This document shows positions 8,143 through 17,697 of a stretch of 59,317 bases of DNA, piece by piece. Source of the DNA: Methylocystaceae bacterium. Lineage in GTDB: Bacteria; Pseudomonadota; Alphaproteobacteria; Rhizobiales; Beijerinckiaceae. A program made the position numbers and the translations under genes. Every line of letters begins with the position of its first letter. Positions within the stretch are counted from its first letter, which is position 1. The stretch is taken from positions 1-59,317 of the forward strand of contig BJGJ01000006.1 in NCBI GenBank assembly GCA_014190435.1, given 5' to 3'. A model generated the notes under the pieces. That model was not told the DNA's origin and searched no databases. It saw only the letters and a list, made by a program, of their open reading frames with translations.

Positions 8143-10821
8143 ATGACGAAATGGGTGTATTGCTTTGGTGCCGGACGAGCCGATGGCTCTGGCGCAATGA
8201 AAGATCTTCTGGGTGGCAAGGGCGCTAATCTTGCTGAAATGTCAGCGCTTGGTTTGCCCGTGCCGCCAGGATTTACAATCAGCACCGAGGCCTGCAGCTA
8301 TTTCTTTACTCACAACCGTCAATTTCCAAAAACATTAGAAGCCGAAGTCGACGCAGCTTTAAAGAAAATTGGCGAACATGCCGGGCACGCCTTCGATGAT
8401 CTGGAATGGCCACTGCTCGTTTCGGTGCGCTCAGGCGCGCGTGCATCCATGCCTGGCATGATGGATACGGTTCTCAATCTCGGTCTAAACGATAACACTG
8501 TTGGGCGGCTAGCAAAATTTTCAAAAGATGAACGCTTTGCTTGGGATTGCTATCGGCGTTTTATTGAGATGTATGCTTCCGTTGTGTTGGGTGTTGAACA
8601 CCATCTCTTCGAAGAAGCGTTAGAAGAATTTAAAGATGGCAAAGGGCTGACCCTCGATACGCAAATAAGCGCTGAAGATTGGAGAATAATTGTCAATTCT
8701 TTTAAAAATATTGTTGTCAAAGAATCAGGAAAAGCATTTCCACAAGAACCCCACGAACAATTATGGGGAGCTATCCACGCTGTATTTTCTTCATGGATGA
8801 ACCATCGCGCAAGCATTTACCGACATTTACACAATATACCAGAAAGCTGGGGAACTGCCGTCACGGTTCAGGCAATGGTTTTCGGGAATATGGACGCAGC
8901 CTCCGCCACCGGCGTCGCCTTCACACGAAATCCATCAAATGGCGTCAAAGAACTCTATGGTGAGTATCTCGTAAATGCTCAAGGCGAGGATGTTGTCGCC
9001 GGATTACGAACGCCCCAGCCGCTGACCGAAGCAGCAAGCCGAGCCTCTAGGGGAGAAACAATTTCACTCGAAGCATTAATGCCCAATGTCTTTACAGAAT
9101 TCAAATCTTACGCCGAGAAATTAGAGCGTCATTATCGCGATGTCCAAGATATGGAATTCACCATCGAACGCGGAAAATTATGGATGCTACAAACACGCAC
9201 CGGTAAAAGAACAGCGCGTGCAGCTATTAAAATCGCTGTTGATATGGCAAATGAAAAACTCATCTCAAAAGATGAGAGCATTCTGCGAGTTGAACCAACA
9301 TCATTAGAACAACTCCTTCACCCAACCATTGATCCCTCTGCGCATCGAGAAATTCTTGCTGTTGGCTTACCTGCTTCGCCCGGAGCTGCTTTTGGTGAAA
9401 TTGTCTTCAATCCAGAAGAAGCTGAAACATTGGCCTCAACGGGACGAAAGATTATTCTTGTTAGAACTGAAACAAGCCCCGAGGATATCGGCGGCATGCA
9501 TGCCGCAGAGGGCGTATTAACCGCCAGAGGCGGCATGACCTCTCATGCGGCGGTTGTTGCCCGCGGCATGGGCAAACCCTGCGTGACAGGCGCAGGCGCC
9601 GTTCGAATTGATTATGAAGATCAAAGCTTCACTGTTGCGGGAAGGCGCTTTGTCAAGGGCGAACGGATCACAATCGATGGATCCTCTGGCCAAGTTCTTG
9701 CCGGCGAAGTGAAAATGCAACGCCCCGAACTCACCGGCGAATTTGCAATATTACTTGAGTGGGCTGACGCAAAACGCCGTATGAAAGTACGTGCTAACGC
9801 CGAAACGCCTTCTGACGCGCGCGCGGCCCGACGTTTTGGTGCGGAAGGCATCGGCCTGGCGCGAACGGAGCATATGTTCTTTGAAGGAGAACGCATTGTA
9901 GCCGTGCGCGAGATGATTCTTGCAGATGACGCAGCGGGTCGTCGCATAGCGCTTGAGAAACTTCTCCCTATTCAGCGCGAAGATTTCAAAAATTTATTTG
10001 AGATTATGTCTGGCGCGCCTGTAACCATCAGACTACTTGACCCACCATTACATGAATTTCTGCCCCACTCAGATTCTGAAATCGCAACTGTAGCAAAAGC
10101 TATGGGCGCCGATCCTGTGAAGTTACGCCGGCGCGCAATGCAGCTTTCTGAATTCAATCCAATGCTTGGATTTCGCGGCGTTAGGCTCGCTATCGTCTTT
10201 CCTGAAATCGTGGACATGCAAGCCCGCGCTATATTCGAAGCAAGCATTGAAGCGAGCATTGAAACTGGCGCGCCAGTCAAACTCGAAATCATGGCGCCGC
10301 TGGTATTTGCTCAAGCGGAACTTGATGTCGTTAAAATGCGTATCGCTGCGGTCGCGAAACAAGTCGAAGAAGAAACAGGCATCCATCCCAACTATCATGT
10401 TGGTACAATGATCGAATTGCCCCGCGCAGCATTACGAGCTGGCGATATTGCCGCCTCCGCAGATTTTTTCTCCTTTGGCACCAACGATCTTACCCAAACG
10501 ACACTTGGTATTTCACGTGACGACTCAGGCTCATTTCTCGGTGCTTATGTTGAAAGTGGAATATTACCCGCAGACCCTTTCATTACAATTGACCAAGAGG
10601 GCGTGGGCGAGCTCATTGCCTTAGGCTGCGCACGCGCCAAAAAAACTAAGCCCGAGGTTGTTCTTGGCGTTTGCGGCGAGCATGCAGGAGATCCTGCATC
10701 AGTCGCTTTCTTTGAAAAAATCGGCATCGATTATATTTCTTGCTCGCCGTTTCGTGTTCCAATCGCCCGTCTTTCAGCCGCACAGGCGGCCCTTGGAGGA
10801 TCAGTCCTCTATGCAGATTGA
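8143..10821 (+). CDS. ppdK: Pyruvate, phosphate dikinase
   Basis: The 892-residue enzyme interconverts pyruvate + ATP + Pi and PEP + AMP + PPi. The N-terminal ATP-grasp part begins GAGRADGSGAMKDLLGGKG. The phosphohistidine loop is GGMTSHAAVVARGMGKPCV, and the C-terminal TIM-barrel ends with VVLGVCGEHAGDP carrying the catalytic Cys. These three domains in this order, and the length, are diagnostic of PPDK rather than PEP synthase. It likely feeds PEP for gluconeogenesis or anaplerosis. yjbQ overlaps its last codons, so the two are probably co-transcribed and perhaps coupled. Confidence 0.97.
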   Translation: MTKWVYCFGAGRADGSGAMKDLLGGKGANLAEMSALGLPVPPGFTISTEACSYFFTHNRQFPKTLEAEVDAALKKIGEHAGHAFDDLEWPLLVSVRSGARASMPGMMDTVLNLGLNDNTVGRLAKFSKDERFAWDCYRRFIEMYASVVLGVEHHLFEEALEEFKDGKGLTLDTQISAEDWRIIVNSFKNIVVKESGKAFPQEPHEQLWGAIHAVFSSWMNHRASIYRHLHNIPESWGTAVTVQAMVFGNMDAASATGVAFTRNPSNGVKELYGEYLVNAQGEDVVAGLRTPQPLTEAASRASRGETISLEALMPNVFTEFKSYAEKLERHYRDVQDMEFTIERGKLWMLQTRTGKRTARAAIKIAVDMANEKLISKDESILRVEPTSLEQLLHPTIDPSAHREILAVGLPASPGAAFGEIVFNPEEAETLASTGRKIILVRTETSPEDIGGMHAAEGVLTARGGMTSHAAVVARGMGKPCVTGAGAVRIDYEDQSFTVAGRRFVKGERITIDGSSGQVLAGEVKMQRPELTGEFAILLEWADAKRRMKVRANAETPSDARAARRFGAEGIGLARTEHMFFEGERIVAVREMILADDAAGRRIALEKLLPIQREDFKNLFEIMSGAPVTIRLLDPPLHEFLPHSDSEIATVAKAMGADPVKLRRRAMQLSEFNPMLGFRGVRLAIVFPEIVDMQARAIFEASIEASIETGAPVKLEIMAPLVFAQAELDVVKMRIAAVAKQVEEETGIHPNYHVGTMIELPRAALRAGDIAASADFFSFGTNDLTQTTLGISRDDSGSFLGAYVESGILPADPFITIDQEGVGELIALGCARAKKTKPEVVLGVCGEHAGDPASVAFFEKIGIDYISCSPFRVPIARLSAAQAALGGSVLYAD

Positions 10822-11251
10822 TCGACCTTTCCAACAGGCCACAGATCGACTGCAAGTTAGAACTAAAGGACGAGGCCTCTATCCAATCACCTCTGAAGCA
10901 ATCGCATTTGTTAAAACAACTCAAATTGACACAGGCCTATTGACGCTTTTTTGTCGACATACTTCCGCTTCACTCCTAATTACTGAAAATGCCGATCCCG
11001 ACGTCTTAAAAGATCTGGAGTCTGCTTTCGCCCACCTTGCACCAGAAAACGTAGAATATCTTCATTCCAATGAAGGAGGTGACGATATGCCGGCCCATAT
11101 TCGCGCAGCGCTAACTCAGGTGCAAATTTCTATCCCAATCATAGAATCAAGACCGACCCTTGGCACATGGCAAGGGATTTTTCTTTTTGAGCATCGGCGC
11201 TCGCCTTATTGTCGTGAAATTATCCTACATCTCATCGGTCAGACATTATAG
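10811..11251 (+). CDS. yjbQ: YjbQ/UPF0047 family protein (secondary thiamine-phosphate synthase-like)
   Basis: I place the start at ATG 10811, inside the last codons of ppdK (11-base overlap). A longer frame from 10658 would add residues unlike the family. The resulting 146 residues match the compact UPF0047 fold: TGLLTLFCRHTSASLLITEN with the conserved His, then SNEGGDDMPAHIRAAL and GTWQGIFLFEHR, three conserved blocks that form a metal site. Weak thiamine-phosphate synthase activity has been described for the E. coli member; the true role is unclear. Confidence 0.88.
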   Translation: MQIDRPFQQATDRLQVRTKGRGLYPITSEAIAFVKTTQIDTGLLTLFCRHTSASLLITENADPDVLKDLESAFAHLAPENVEYLHSNEGGDDMPAHIRAALTQVQISIPIIESRPTLGTWQGIFLFEHRRSPYCREIILHLIGQTL

Positions 11252-11361
11252 CGCCTCTCGCCAAGACCAAGGCTATGACGCCTCATTATGGCACAGCAGC
11301 CTCATGCGTCAGGCAAGAATTCTTAAAGTCTAATCCGCCATTATCACGAGCTGTGACATTT

Positions 11362-11391
11362 TTGTCCTAGAACTAAAACGATCGCTATATC
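11362..11391 (+). promoter_or_regulatory. Possible sigma70-type promoter of the SleB-like gene
   Basis: TTGTCC at 11362-11367 and TATATC at 11386-11391 are 18 bases apart and end about 28 bases before ATG 11420. Spacing and position fit, but the hexamers are imperfect. Confidence 0.3.
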
Positions 11392-11419
11392 GTGCGTTGT
11401 TTCAGTAAAGAGTCTAGAC

Positions 11420-12754
11420 ATGCATCCCCGGCCAAACAAACGTCGAGCTGCTCATGGAAAACGCTCATGGGCCTTCAACGTCTTGGCACCTTGGGCTATT
11501 GGTGTGGGTGCGCTAGTTTCCTTCACAGCTGACGCAGGGCAGGATTCTGTAAGTGATTGGAATATTGCTCCCCTTACCGCACGTATCCGAGCAACTCGAG
11601 GTCTCGAACAAGAACACTCCGTTAATTTTAGCGCTGCAGCGACTGGCGATCTTGGTGAAGCAAAATTTAACACCCCGCTTATCAAAGAGGCTGAACTTGT
11701 CTTAAGCGGGAAAGAACGCGCCGATATAGGGCTTGAAGAGAATGAGCCCCATGGCAATCTCAAAGGAGATGGCCAAGAATTCCCTCAAGTTGACCGTCGG
11801 CATAAGAGCGATCCCACAATCAGCATTCACCCAAATCTTGCATCTCAATCTTCAGAAACTCTCGAAAGAGAAGAAGGCAATCTCCTGACTTTTAGCATTG
11901 AGGGGTCTAATGGGCGATTAGCACAAACGCCGCTTGCACCACGCGCTACTGTTCCCGGCGACGAAATCTTCGAAGCGGAAGCCCCAGAGGCCATGCCATC
12001 GACCACCCAAAAAACAACAGCCGCCGCCTCCCCGCCCCAAACGAGTGCTGTCGTCACCTCTCCGATTGAAGCACCAAGAGAGGCTAGAGAGAGTTCTGAT
12101 AAAAAAATACTCTCTCAGGCTTACAAAGAAAACAAACACGAGGCGAATGCCCTTCTCACAAATGAGCGGACCCTGCACGGCGCTACGCCTCAGATTTCCC
12201 GCGCTATCGCTTTGGGTTCATCCACACCAGCACAACCAGACTCAACACCGATTGAAGTTTCCGCCTTCCCGAGCGCAACACTTGCGCTCTCTACGCCGGG
12301 AAAAGAGGGTCACACATACTACAGTACCTATATCAAGCCTGAAAAACTTGATCGAGAGAAACGCTGCTTAGCTGAAGCTGTTTATTTTGAATCTCGCAGT
12401 GAAACTCAAACAGGCCAAGCCGCAGTCGCACAGGTTGTGCTCAACCGCGTTCTGAGCGGACTTTATCCGTCATCAATCTGCGGTGTCGTTTATCAAAATC
12501 GACATCACTACAAAGCCTGTCAATTTTCTTTCGCTTGCGAAGGTCGCTCGCTCCGCATCACGGAACACTTTGCCTGGTCGACTGCTGTGCGGATAGCTAA
12601 TGAGGTGATGGAAGGCCGCACATATATTTCTGATGTTGGCCGCTCAACACACTATCATACAAATTATGTCCGACCGCGCTGGGCGCGCGCGCTAACTAAG
12701 ATGGATGTTATTGGTAGACATATTTTCTATAAACTAAAGCCCGGACAGACTTAA
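11420..12754 (+). CDS. SleB-type cell wall hydrolase, membrane-anchored
   Basis: The 444-residue protein has a basic N-terminus and a membrane or signal segment at about residues 20-39 (FNVLAPWAIGVGALVSFTAD). A long low-complexity Pro/Ser/Thr/Glu linker follows (about 45-310). The C-terminal Hydrolase_2 domain (about 315-440) has the catalytic-Glu helix LAEAVYFESRSETQTGQAAV and the blocks ACQFSFACEG and STHYHTNYV. Such domains cleave peptidoglycan as lytic transglycosylases. In non-sporeforming alphaproteobacteria they are envelope-remodelling enzymes, not germination enzymes. It is convergent with pabC, 6 bases apart. Confidence 0.88.
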   Translation: MHPRPNKRRAAHGKRSWAFNVLAPWAIGVGALVSFTADAGQDSVSDWNIAPLTARIRATRGLEQEHSVNFSAAATGDLGEAKFNTPLIKEAELVLSGKERADIGLEENEPHGNLKGDGQEFPQVDRRHKSDPTISIHPNLASQSSETLEREEGNLLTFSIEGSNGRLAQTPLAPRATVPGDEIFEAEAPEAMPSTTQKTTAAASPPQTSAVVTSPIEAPREARESSDKKILSQAYKENKHEANALLTNERTLHGATPQISRAIALGSSTPAQPDSTPIEVSAFPSATLALSTPGKEGHTYYSTYIKPEKLDREKRCLAEAVYFESRSETQTGQAAVAQVVLNRVLSGLYPSSICGVVYQNRHHYKACQFSFACEGRSLRITEHFAWSTAVRIANEVMEGRTYISDVGRSTHYHTNYVRPRWARALTKMDVIGRHIFYKLKPGQT

Positions 12755-12760
12755 AAATAT

Positions 12761-13423
12761 TCAGCCTATCAGACGCGCACGCACTAAGCCTCTCACTGAA
12801 TTCCCCATATAGAATTCCTCTTTTAAATCGTTTTTTGTCAGGCGCATTTCTCTAGCACGTCCTTGCGCGAGAAGATACGCCCGAAAAGTTCCTGGCAATA
12901 GCCCGCTTGATAAAGGTGGCGTTACCAAATGATCGTCATGAGCAATAAATAAATTACATCGCGCGCCTTCGCATAGCTCATCTCTTTCATTTAAGAATAA
13001 AATTTCATCGACATTATACTTGCTTATCGCTTGTGCAAGCGGGTCTTCATAAATTGAACGATGCGTTGTCTTGTGACGCAGCAAGGGATCTGAAGACCAA
13101 AAACGCTCTTTTGCGAGTAAGACCCGCCAACATGTAGCGGGGACAATCGGCTCTATGGCGCTGACGCTTGTTTCAATAGAGCCTGATCGGGAGACAACGA
13201 TCCTAACACGTAAATCTTGACCAGATTCTCGGGAAACTGCTGCTGTCAATGCAAGATTAACCTGGTCAGCTTCATAGTTAAAATCAAAAGCGCTTGCTGA
13301 ATGAGAGAGACGGTCGAGATGCTCATTGAGCAAAAAAAAGCCATCTTTTTTGCTCCATAGCAACGTCTCAATCAAGCCGAAGTCATTGTCGCGCCAGTCA
13401 GGAATCGCGCCTTTATCAAACAT
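12761..13423 (-). CDS. pabC: Aminodeoxychorismate lyase-like aminotransferase class IV
   Basis: The 220-residue PLP-fold IV protein should convert aminodeoxychorismate to 4-aminobenzoate for folate. Family marks are DFGLIETLLWSKKDGFFLL, RHKTTHRSIYEDP (with the PLP-Lys position), NVDEILFLNERDELCEGA and TPPLSSGLLPGTFR. It begins inside pabB with a 52-base overlap in another frame. In many relatives the two are one PabBC fusion, and here adding a single base in the overlap would rejoin them. The ATG 13423 has a purine-rich stretch upstream that could serve as ribosome site, so separate translation is possible. Confidence 0.85.
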   Translation of the reverse strand: MFDKGAIPDWRDNDFGLIETLLWSKKDGFFLLNEHLDRLSHSASAFDFNYEADQVNLALTAAVSRESGQDLRVRIVVSRSGSIETSVSAIEPIVPATCWRVLLAKERFWSSDPLLRHKTTHRSIYEDPLAQAISKYNVDEILFLNERDELCEGARCNLFIAHDDHLVTPPLSSGLLPGTFRAYLLAQGRAREMRLTKNDLKEEFYMGNSVRGLVRARLIG

Positions 13424-14559
13424 TCCTCGTACTCTTCTCTTGCACGAGAGTCAGCAACAATCGCCGAACCAACGTTACAAATTAACTCGCCCGCAGCCAA
13501 GAGCGTTAAAGTCCGAATAGCGACATTAAAACGCATATCTCCCTGCGGCGTGATGACACCAATTGAGCCGCAGTAAACGCCTCGCGGTGCGCATTCAAGA
13601 TCTCTAATGATTTCCATGGCGCGAATTTTCGGCGCACCCGTTACTGAACCACAGGGAAAAAGCCCCCCAAAAAGTCTGGCGAGATTGATATCCTCTCTCA
13701 ATTGCGCCTCAATGCCAGAAGTCATTTGATGTAAAGTTGGGTAAGTTTGAATTGTGAAAAGATCTGTGACCTTTACCGAACCCAGAACAGCAAGCCGAGA
13801 TAAGTCGTTTCTTAATAAATCAACAATCATTAAATTTTCAGCACGAGACTTTTCATCCTCAACCAATCGTTGGGCGCGCGCCATATCCTCTGGCGGCATT
13901 ACGCCCCGCTGCGCAGTTCCCTTCATAGGCCGCGCGCGAATATGCGCACCTTGAGACTCAAAAAACACTTCAGGCGATAAAGAAACAACTGTTTCATCGC
14001 CCAACGCAACTACGCCACCATAAGCAACGGGCTGGCGTTGCCGCAGCCCTCGATAGAGCGCCAGCGCATCGCCGTCATAGTGTCCATAAAGCGGAAAAGT
14101 TAGATTGATTTGATAAACATCTCCTGCGAAAATATAATCATGACATTGTTGGAAACGATGCGCATATTCCGCCTGCGTCCAAGCGGGGGTTAATGTAATT
14201 TGCTCCGCAGAAGTGCTTTGCGTTTTTTTGAAATCCCAAGTCTGCGGCTTTCTAAAAGCTCCAAAATTAAGCAGCGGCGTGTGCGAAAGCGGCCTGTGCT
14301 GGCTAGAGAATTTTGGTTCAAGACAATAGCCTAATTCATAACTCGCATAACCTGCTAGGTAGCATCCGCGCCGCTGCGCAGCCTCCATACGATCAAAGGC
14401 TGTAGAAACTTCAGCGCATGAACGCGCAACGATAATTTCCTCTGGCTGCTCAAAAAGCAGCGCTTGGCCGCCATCTCGCCCATCTTCAAAAATGACAAAA
14501 GGAGAGGCAGGCGCATTTTCATGCGGCTGGGGCACCGGGCATGGGACAGTTTGCGGCAT
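13372..14559 (-). CDS. pabB: Aminodeoxychorismate synthase component I
   Basis: The 395-residue enzyme belongs to the chorismate-binding family and makes aminodeoxychorismate from chorismate and ammonia/glutamine. Key motifs are RARPMKGTAQRG (active-site Lys), LMIVDLLRNDLSR, FPCGSVTGAPKIRAMEI and GVYCGSIGVI. The C-terminus, ECLIKARFLTG followed by a few unusual residues, corresponds to the linker point of PabB-PabC fusions. The lyase continues in the other frame. The enzyme itself appears complete. Confidence 0.93.
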   Translation of the reverse strand: MPQTVPCPVPQPHENAPASPFVIFEDGRDGGQALLFEQPEEIIVARSCAEVSTAFDRMEAAQRRGCYLAGYASYELGYCLEPKFSSQHRPLSHTPLLNFGAFRKPQTWDFKKTQSTSAEQITLTPAWTQAEYAHRFQQCHDYIFAGDVYQINLTFPLYGHYDGDALALYRGLRQRQPVAYGGVVALGDETVVSLSPEVFFESQGAHIRARPMKGTAQRGVMPPEDMARAQRLVEDEKSRAENLMIVDLLRNDLSRLAVLGSVKVTDLFTIQTYPTLHQMTSGIEAQLREDINLARLFGGLFPCGSVTGAPKIRAMEIIRDLECAPRGVYCGSIGVITPQGDMRFNVAIRTLTLLAAGELICNVGSAIVADSRAREEYEECLIKARFLTGATMTSA

Positions 14560-14711
14560 CTTTTGGCGCTTCTTTCGATCCTAGGATACACCCAAGCGCC
14601 AGACCTATGAAAGCTGACGATTTTCTGCAACTTTCCATTTACAAAGCCAAGAACCCGGACGGCCGGATGGAGAGTTTTTGCGCGGCGGGCTATCTATGTT
14701 TAATAAACCTT

Positions 14712-15569
14712 ATGTCTGACTTGCAAACAGCTCTACGCAACTTGCGCATTCTTTTTATTGGCGACGTGATGGGCCGCTCTGGGCGCGCCGCTATTGCCCG
14801 CTACGCCCCGCAATTGCGTGAAAAATGGACCCTCGACTTTATCATCGTAAATGGTGAAAACGCGGCTGGGGGTTTCGGCATCACAGAATCAATCTGCGAG
14901 GAAATGCTCTCATGTGGCGTGGATTGCGTCACACTTGGCAACCACGCCTTCGATCAGCGAGAGGCGCTAGTCTTTATCGAACGTCAGCCCCGACTGCTGC
15001 GTCCTATTAACTATCCCGCTGGCACACCAGGACGCGGCGCTAATCTTTTTACATGCGCACGCGGCCACCAAATACTTGTGATTAACCCTATGGGGCGTGT
15101 CTTCATGGACGCCCTCGACGATCCCTTTGCCGCGATTGAAAGCCAACTTGACGCCTGCCCCCTTGGCGTAGGCTGCGATGCCATCGTCATTGACATACAT
15201 GCGGAAACGTCAAGTGAAAAAATGGCCATGGGTCACTTTGTAGACGGCCGCGCCTCTCTGGTAATCGGCACGCACACACATACGCCAACAGCCGATGCAC
15301 AAATTTTACCTGGCGGCACCGCCTATCAAACTGACGCAGGCATGACCGGCGATTACGACTCAATTATAGGCATGGATAAAGAAGAGCCATTGAGACGATT
15401 TCTTCGTAAAACCCCCGGTACCCGTTATGAGCCAGCTAATGGCGAAGCGACCCTATGTGGCGTCGGCGTCGAAATTGCTGCAAACGGACTAGCTGCGATG
15501 ATCTCCCCTGTTCGGCTTGGCGGTAGATTAAAACAGGAGTGGCCAGAAAATTGGGGCAAAGTTAATTAA
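14712..15569 (+). CDS. TIGR00282/YmdB-family metallophosphoesterase
   Basis: I take ATG 14712 (285 residues), because the family starts just before LRILFIGDVMGRSGR; the frame is open further upstream but not family-like. Metal-binding motifs are GDVMGRSGR, NGENAAGGFG, LGNHAFDQ, VIDIHAETSSEK and VIGTHTHTPTADAQ. YmdB-type members hydrolyse cyclic nucleotides such as 2',3'-cNMP. In related genomes it often follows 5-formyltetrahydrofolate cyclo-ligase, which is not here. Its stop overlaps the convergent peroxiredoxin gene. Confidence 0.9.
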   Translation: MSDLQTALRNLRILFIGDVMGRSGRAAIARYAPQLREKWTLDFIIVNGENAAGGFGITESICEEMLSCGVDCVTLGNHAFDQREALVFIERQPRLLRPINYPAGTPGRGANLFTCARGHQILVINPMGRVFMDALDDPFAAIESQLDACPLGVGCDAIVIDIHAETSSEKMAMGHFVDGRASLVIGTHTHTPTADAQILPGGTAYQTDAGMTGDYDSIIGMDKEEPLRRFLRKTPGTRYEPANGEATLCGVGVEIAANGLAAMISPVRLGGRLKQEWPENWGKVN

Positions 15570-16111
15570 GGCTTTGGGCCTTGTTGTAAATTTTTGACAA
15601 TTTCTAACGCATTTTCAATATGCCGATGCGCTCCAGAGTCCTTAATTGCCGCGGCAATTTTTCCATCCGAAGAAATTACATAAGAGATTCTATCAGCAAA
15701 AATTCGTCCAACAATTGGTGCCTCAAACGCTGCATCATAGGCTTCGATGAGCTTAAGCTTTTCATCTGCACCGACTGGAAATTTGTTACGGCATTCTTTG
15801 AGCGAAAATTCTTTTTGCGTTTCAATCTTATCGGAGGATACGCCAATAACTTGCGTATTCATCGCAGCAAATTGCTCCATGGCTTCAGCAAATTCATGCG
15901 CTTCAACAGTGCAGACGCTGGTAAATGATTTGGGATAAAAATATAAAACAACCGGCCCCTTCTTTAACGCTTCGCTCAAAGTAAACTGGAATTCCTTCCC
16001 GCCCTGAGCAGCCTCAATAGTAAAATCGGGGGCTCTCATGCCAGGTTTCATCATCGCAAAAGCCGGTCCAGCAAAAAATAAAATGAACACTGTTAGCGTT
16101 TTACGCAGCAT
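15566..16111 (-). CDS. Exported peroxiredoxin (AhpC/TSA family)
   Basis: The start at ATG 16111 (181 residues) is preferred over TTG 16123 because a G-rich ribosome site lies just before it. The N-terminus MLRKTLTVFILFFAGPAFA is a signal peptide, so the enzyme acts in the periplasm. The peroxidatic Cys is in SFTSVCTVEAHEF within the thioredoxin fold; a second Cys (KECRNKF) could resolve it. Related to BCP/PrxQ-like exported peroxiredoxins that reduce peroxides. It overlaps the phosphoesterase stop by 4 bases in convergent orientation. Confidence 0.88.
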   Translation of the reverse strand: MLRKTLTVFILFFAGPAFAMMKPGMRAPDFTIEAAQGGKEFQFTLSEALKKGPVVLYFYPKSFTSVCTVEAHEFAEAMEQFAAMNTQVIGVSSDKIETQKEFSLKECRNKFPVGADEKLKLIEAYDAAFEAPIVGRIFADRISYVISSDGKIAAAIKDSGAHRHIENALEIVKNLQQGPKP

Positions 16112-16168
16112 AGCTACCCCCAAAACTTAATAGTTAACTAATGTTTCGAATCGGTTCGTCAAGCTTCT

Positions 16169-17605
16169 TCAAATATGCAGCGCGCGACCAAAAGCATCAT
16201 AAACGCTTTCGAGCATTGCTTCAGAAAGTGTTGGATGGGGAAAAACAGTTTCCATTAATTCTTGTTCTGTCGTCTCGAGATTCATAGCAATCAGAAACCC
16301 ATGAATGAGCTCTGTCGCTTCCGCACCAATCAGATGTGCGCCGATCAACGCACCGCTTTGCGCATTAAAGATTGTTTTTACAAGCCCCTCAGCTTCGCCG
16401 AGCGCCAGAGCTTTTCCATTCGCCCGGTAAGGAAAACGCCCGATCCTAATATTAATTCCTAGCTTCTTGGCCTTTTCTTCTGACAGACCAACTGAAGCTA
16501 CCTGAGGATAGGCATATACACATCCAGGAATGCGCAATTTATCCAGTGGCTCGCGCTTAATGCCGGCTATCATATCAACACAATTCACTCCTTCATGGGC
16601 AGCCTTGTGTGCCAACATGGGTCCTCCCGCCACATCGCCAACGGCATAAAGACCAGAAATATTTGTGCGACCTATTCCATCGGTCTGAATGACGCCTTGG
16701 GCTAAGATGACGCCAAGTTCTTGAAGTCCGAGATTTTCAACATTAGCCACAACGCCCGCTGCAGATAACAGACGCTCTGATTCAATTGTTTCGACTAGCC
16801 CTTGAGGAGTCTTTATCGTTGAGCTGACACTATCAGCATGTCTCTCAATTTTAGAAACAGTGCTTCCTAGTTTAATCACTATGCCCTGCTTTTCGAGTGC
16901 CTTTTGTGCTAAAGTGGCGATTTCTTGATCCTCTGTGGGTAAGATATGTGCTGCTGTTTCAACTAAAGTCACAGCAACGCCCAAAGTCTGATAAAAAGAA
17001 GCAAACTCAACTCCGATTGCTCCCGCACCAATTATCAACAATGATTTTGGCAGCTCGCACGGCTTCAAGGCGTCGAAATAAGTCCAAATCAGATGGCCAT
17101 CTGGCTCTATGCCGTTTAACACCCGTGGTCGCGCGCCAGTGGCAATCATTATGTGTTTTGCACTGTAACACCCTGCGCCTTTTGTATTTTTGGGCAGCGG
17201 TGCTTGGGGTAGAACAGCGGATTTAGAGGATGCACCAACACTAATTTCACCAGGAGCTGAGATGCGCGCTTGGCCCCAAATCAAGTCGATCTTATTTTTC
17301 ATTATAAGGAAACTGACGCCTTCATTTAGTTGTGTTGCTATTTCGCGAGAGCGCGCAACTATTCGATGAAGATCAAATCCCGGCTCACCCGTTAATCCAA
17401 ATTCCATTCCAGCTTTTGCCAAACGGTAGATTTCAGCAGAACGCAAAAGCGCTTTTGTTGGAATGCATCCCCAATTCAGACAAATCCCACCAAGATGTTC
17501 TCGCTCAACCAGGGCAGTCTTTATGCCAAGCTGTGCGGCGCGAATGGCGGCGACATACCCTGCGGGACCACTGCCAATAACAATCAGATCATAGGGCTCA
17601 GACAT
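16169..17605 (-). CDS. lpdA: Dihydrolipoyl dehydrogenase
   Basis: The 478-residue flavoprotein (E3) reoxidises lipoamide in 2-oxoacid dehydrogenase or glycine cleavage complexes. FAD site: IGSGPAGYVAAIRAAQLG. Redox disulfide: Cys42 and Cys47 in GICLNWGCIPTKAL. NAD site: LLIIGAGAIGVEFASFYQ. C-terminal catalytic His in FPHPTLSEAM. No E1 or E2 gene is adjacent, so the parent complex cannot be told from context. Position 160 onward carries a short insert (PLPKNTKGAGCYSAKH) that is longer than in the most compact family members. Confidence 0.95.
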   Translation of the reverse strand: MSEPYDLIVIGSGPAGYVAAIRAAQLGIKTALVEREHLGGICLNWGCIPTKALLRSAEIYRLAKAGMEFGLTGEPGFDLHRIVARSREIATQLNEGVSFLIMKNKIDLIWGQARISAPGEISVGASSKSAVLPQAPLPKNTKGAGCYSAKHIMIATGARPRVLNGIEPDGHLIWTYFDALKPCELPKSLLIIGAGAIGVEFASFYQTLGVAVTLVETAAHILPTEDQEIATLAQKALEKQGIVIKLGSTVSKIERHADSVSSTIKTPQGLVETIESERLLSAAGVVANVENLGLQELGVILAQGVIQTDGIGRTNISGLYAVGDVAGGPMLAHKAAHEGVNCVDMIAGIKREPLDKLRIPGCVYAYPQVASVGLSEEKAKKLGINIRIGRFPYRANGKALALGEAEGLVKTIFNAQSGALIGAHLIGAEATELIHGFLIAMNLETTEQELMETVFPHPTLSEAMLESVYDAFGRALHI

Positions 17606-17642
17606 AATCCAATCCGTCCATTATTAGATCCGATTTCGATCA

Positions 17643-17675
17643 CAAAAAAAGCGCCCTGCCAAAAGGCGGACGCTT
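17643..17675 (-). terminator. Rho-independent terminator of rpmI-rplT
   Basis: On the minus strand, AGCGTCCGCC and GGCAGGGCGCT form a stem (one bulge, one G-U) around a TTTT loop, followed by a run of seven T. It lies just after the rplT stop. Confidence 0.75.
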
Positions 17676-17697
17676 CTTCAAAGCCTTCATTCCAGCA

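Noticed and set aside
10658-10810. Longer start for yjbQ inside ppdK
   Set aside because: The extra residues do not match the UPF0047 family and would need a 164-base overlap.
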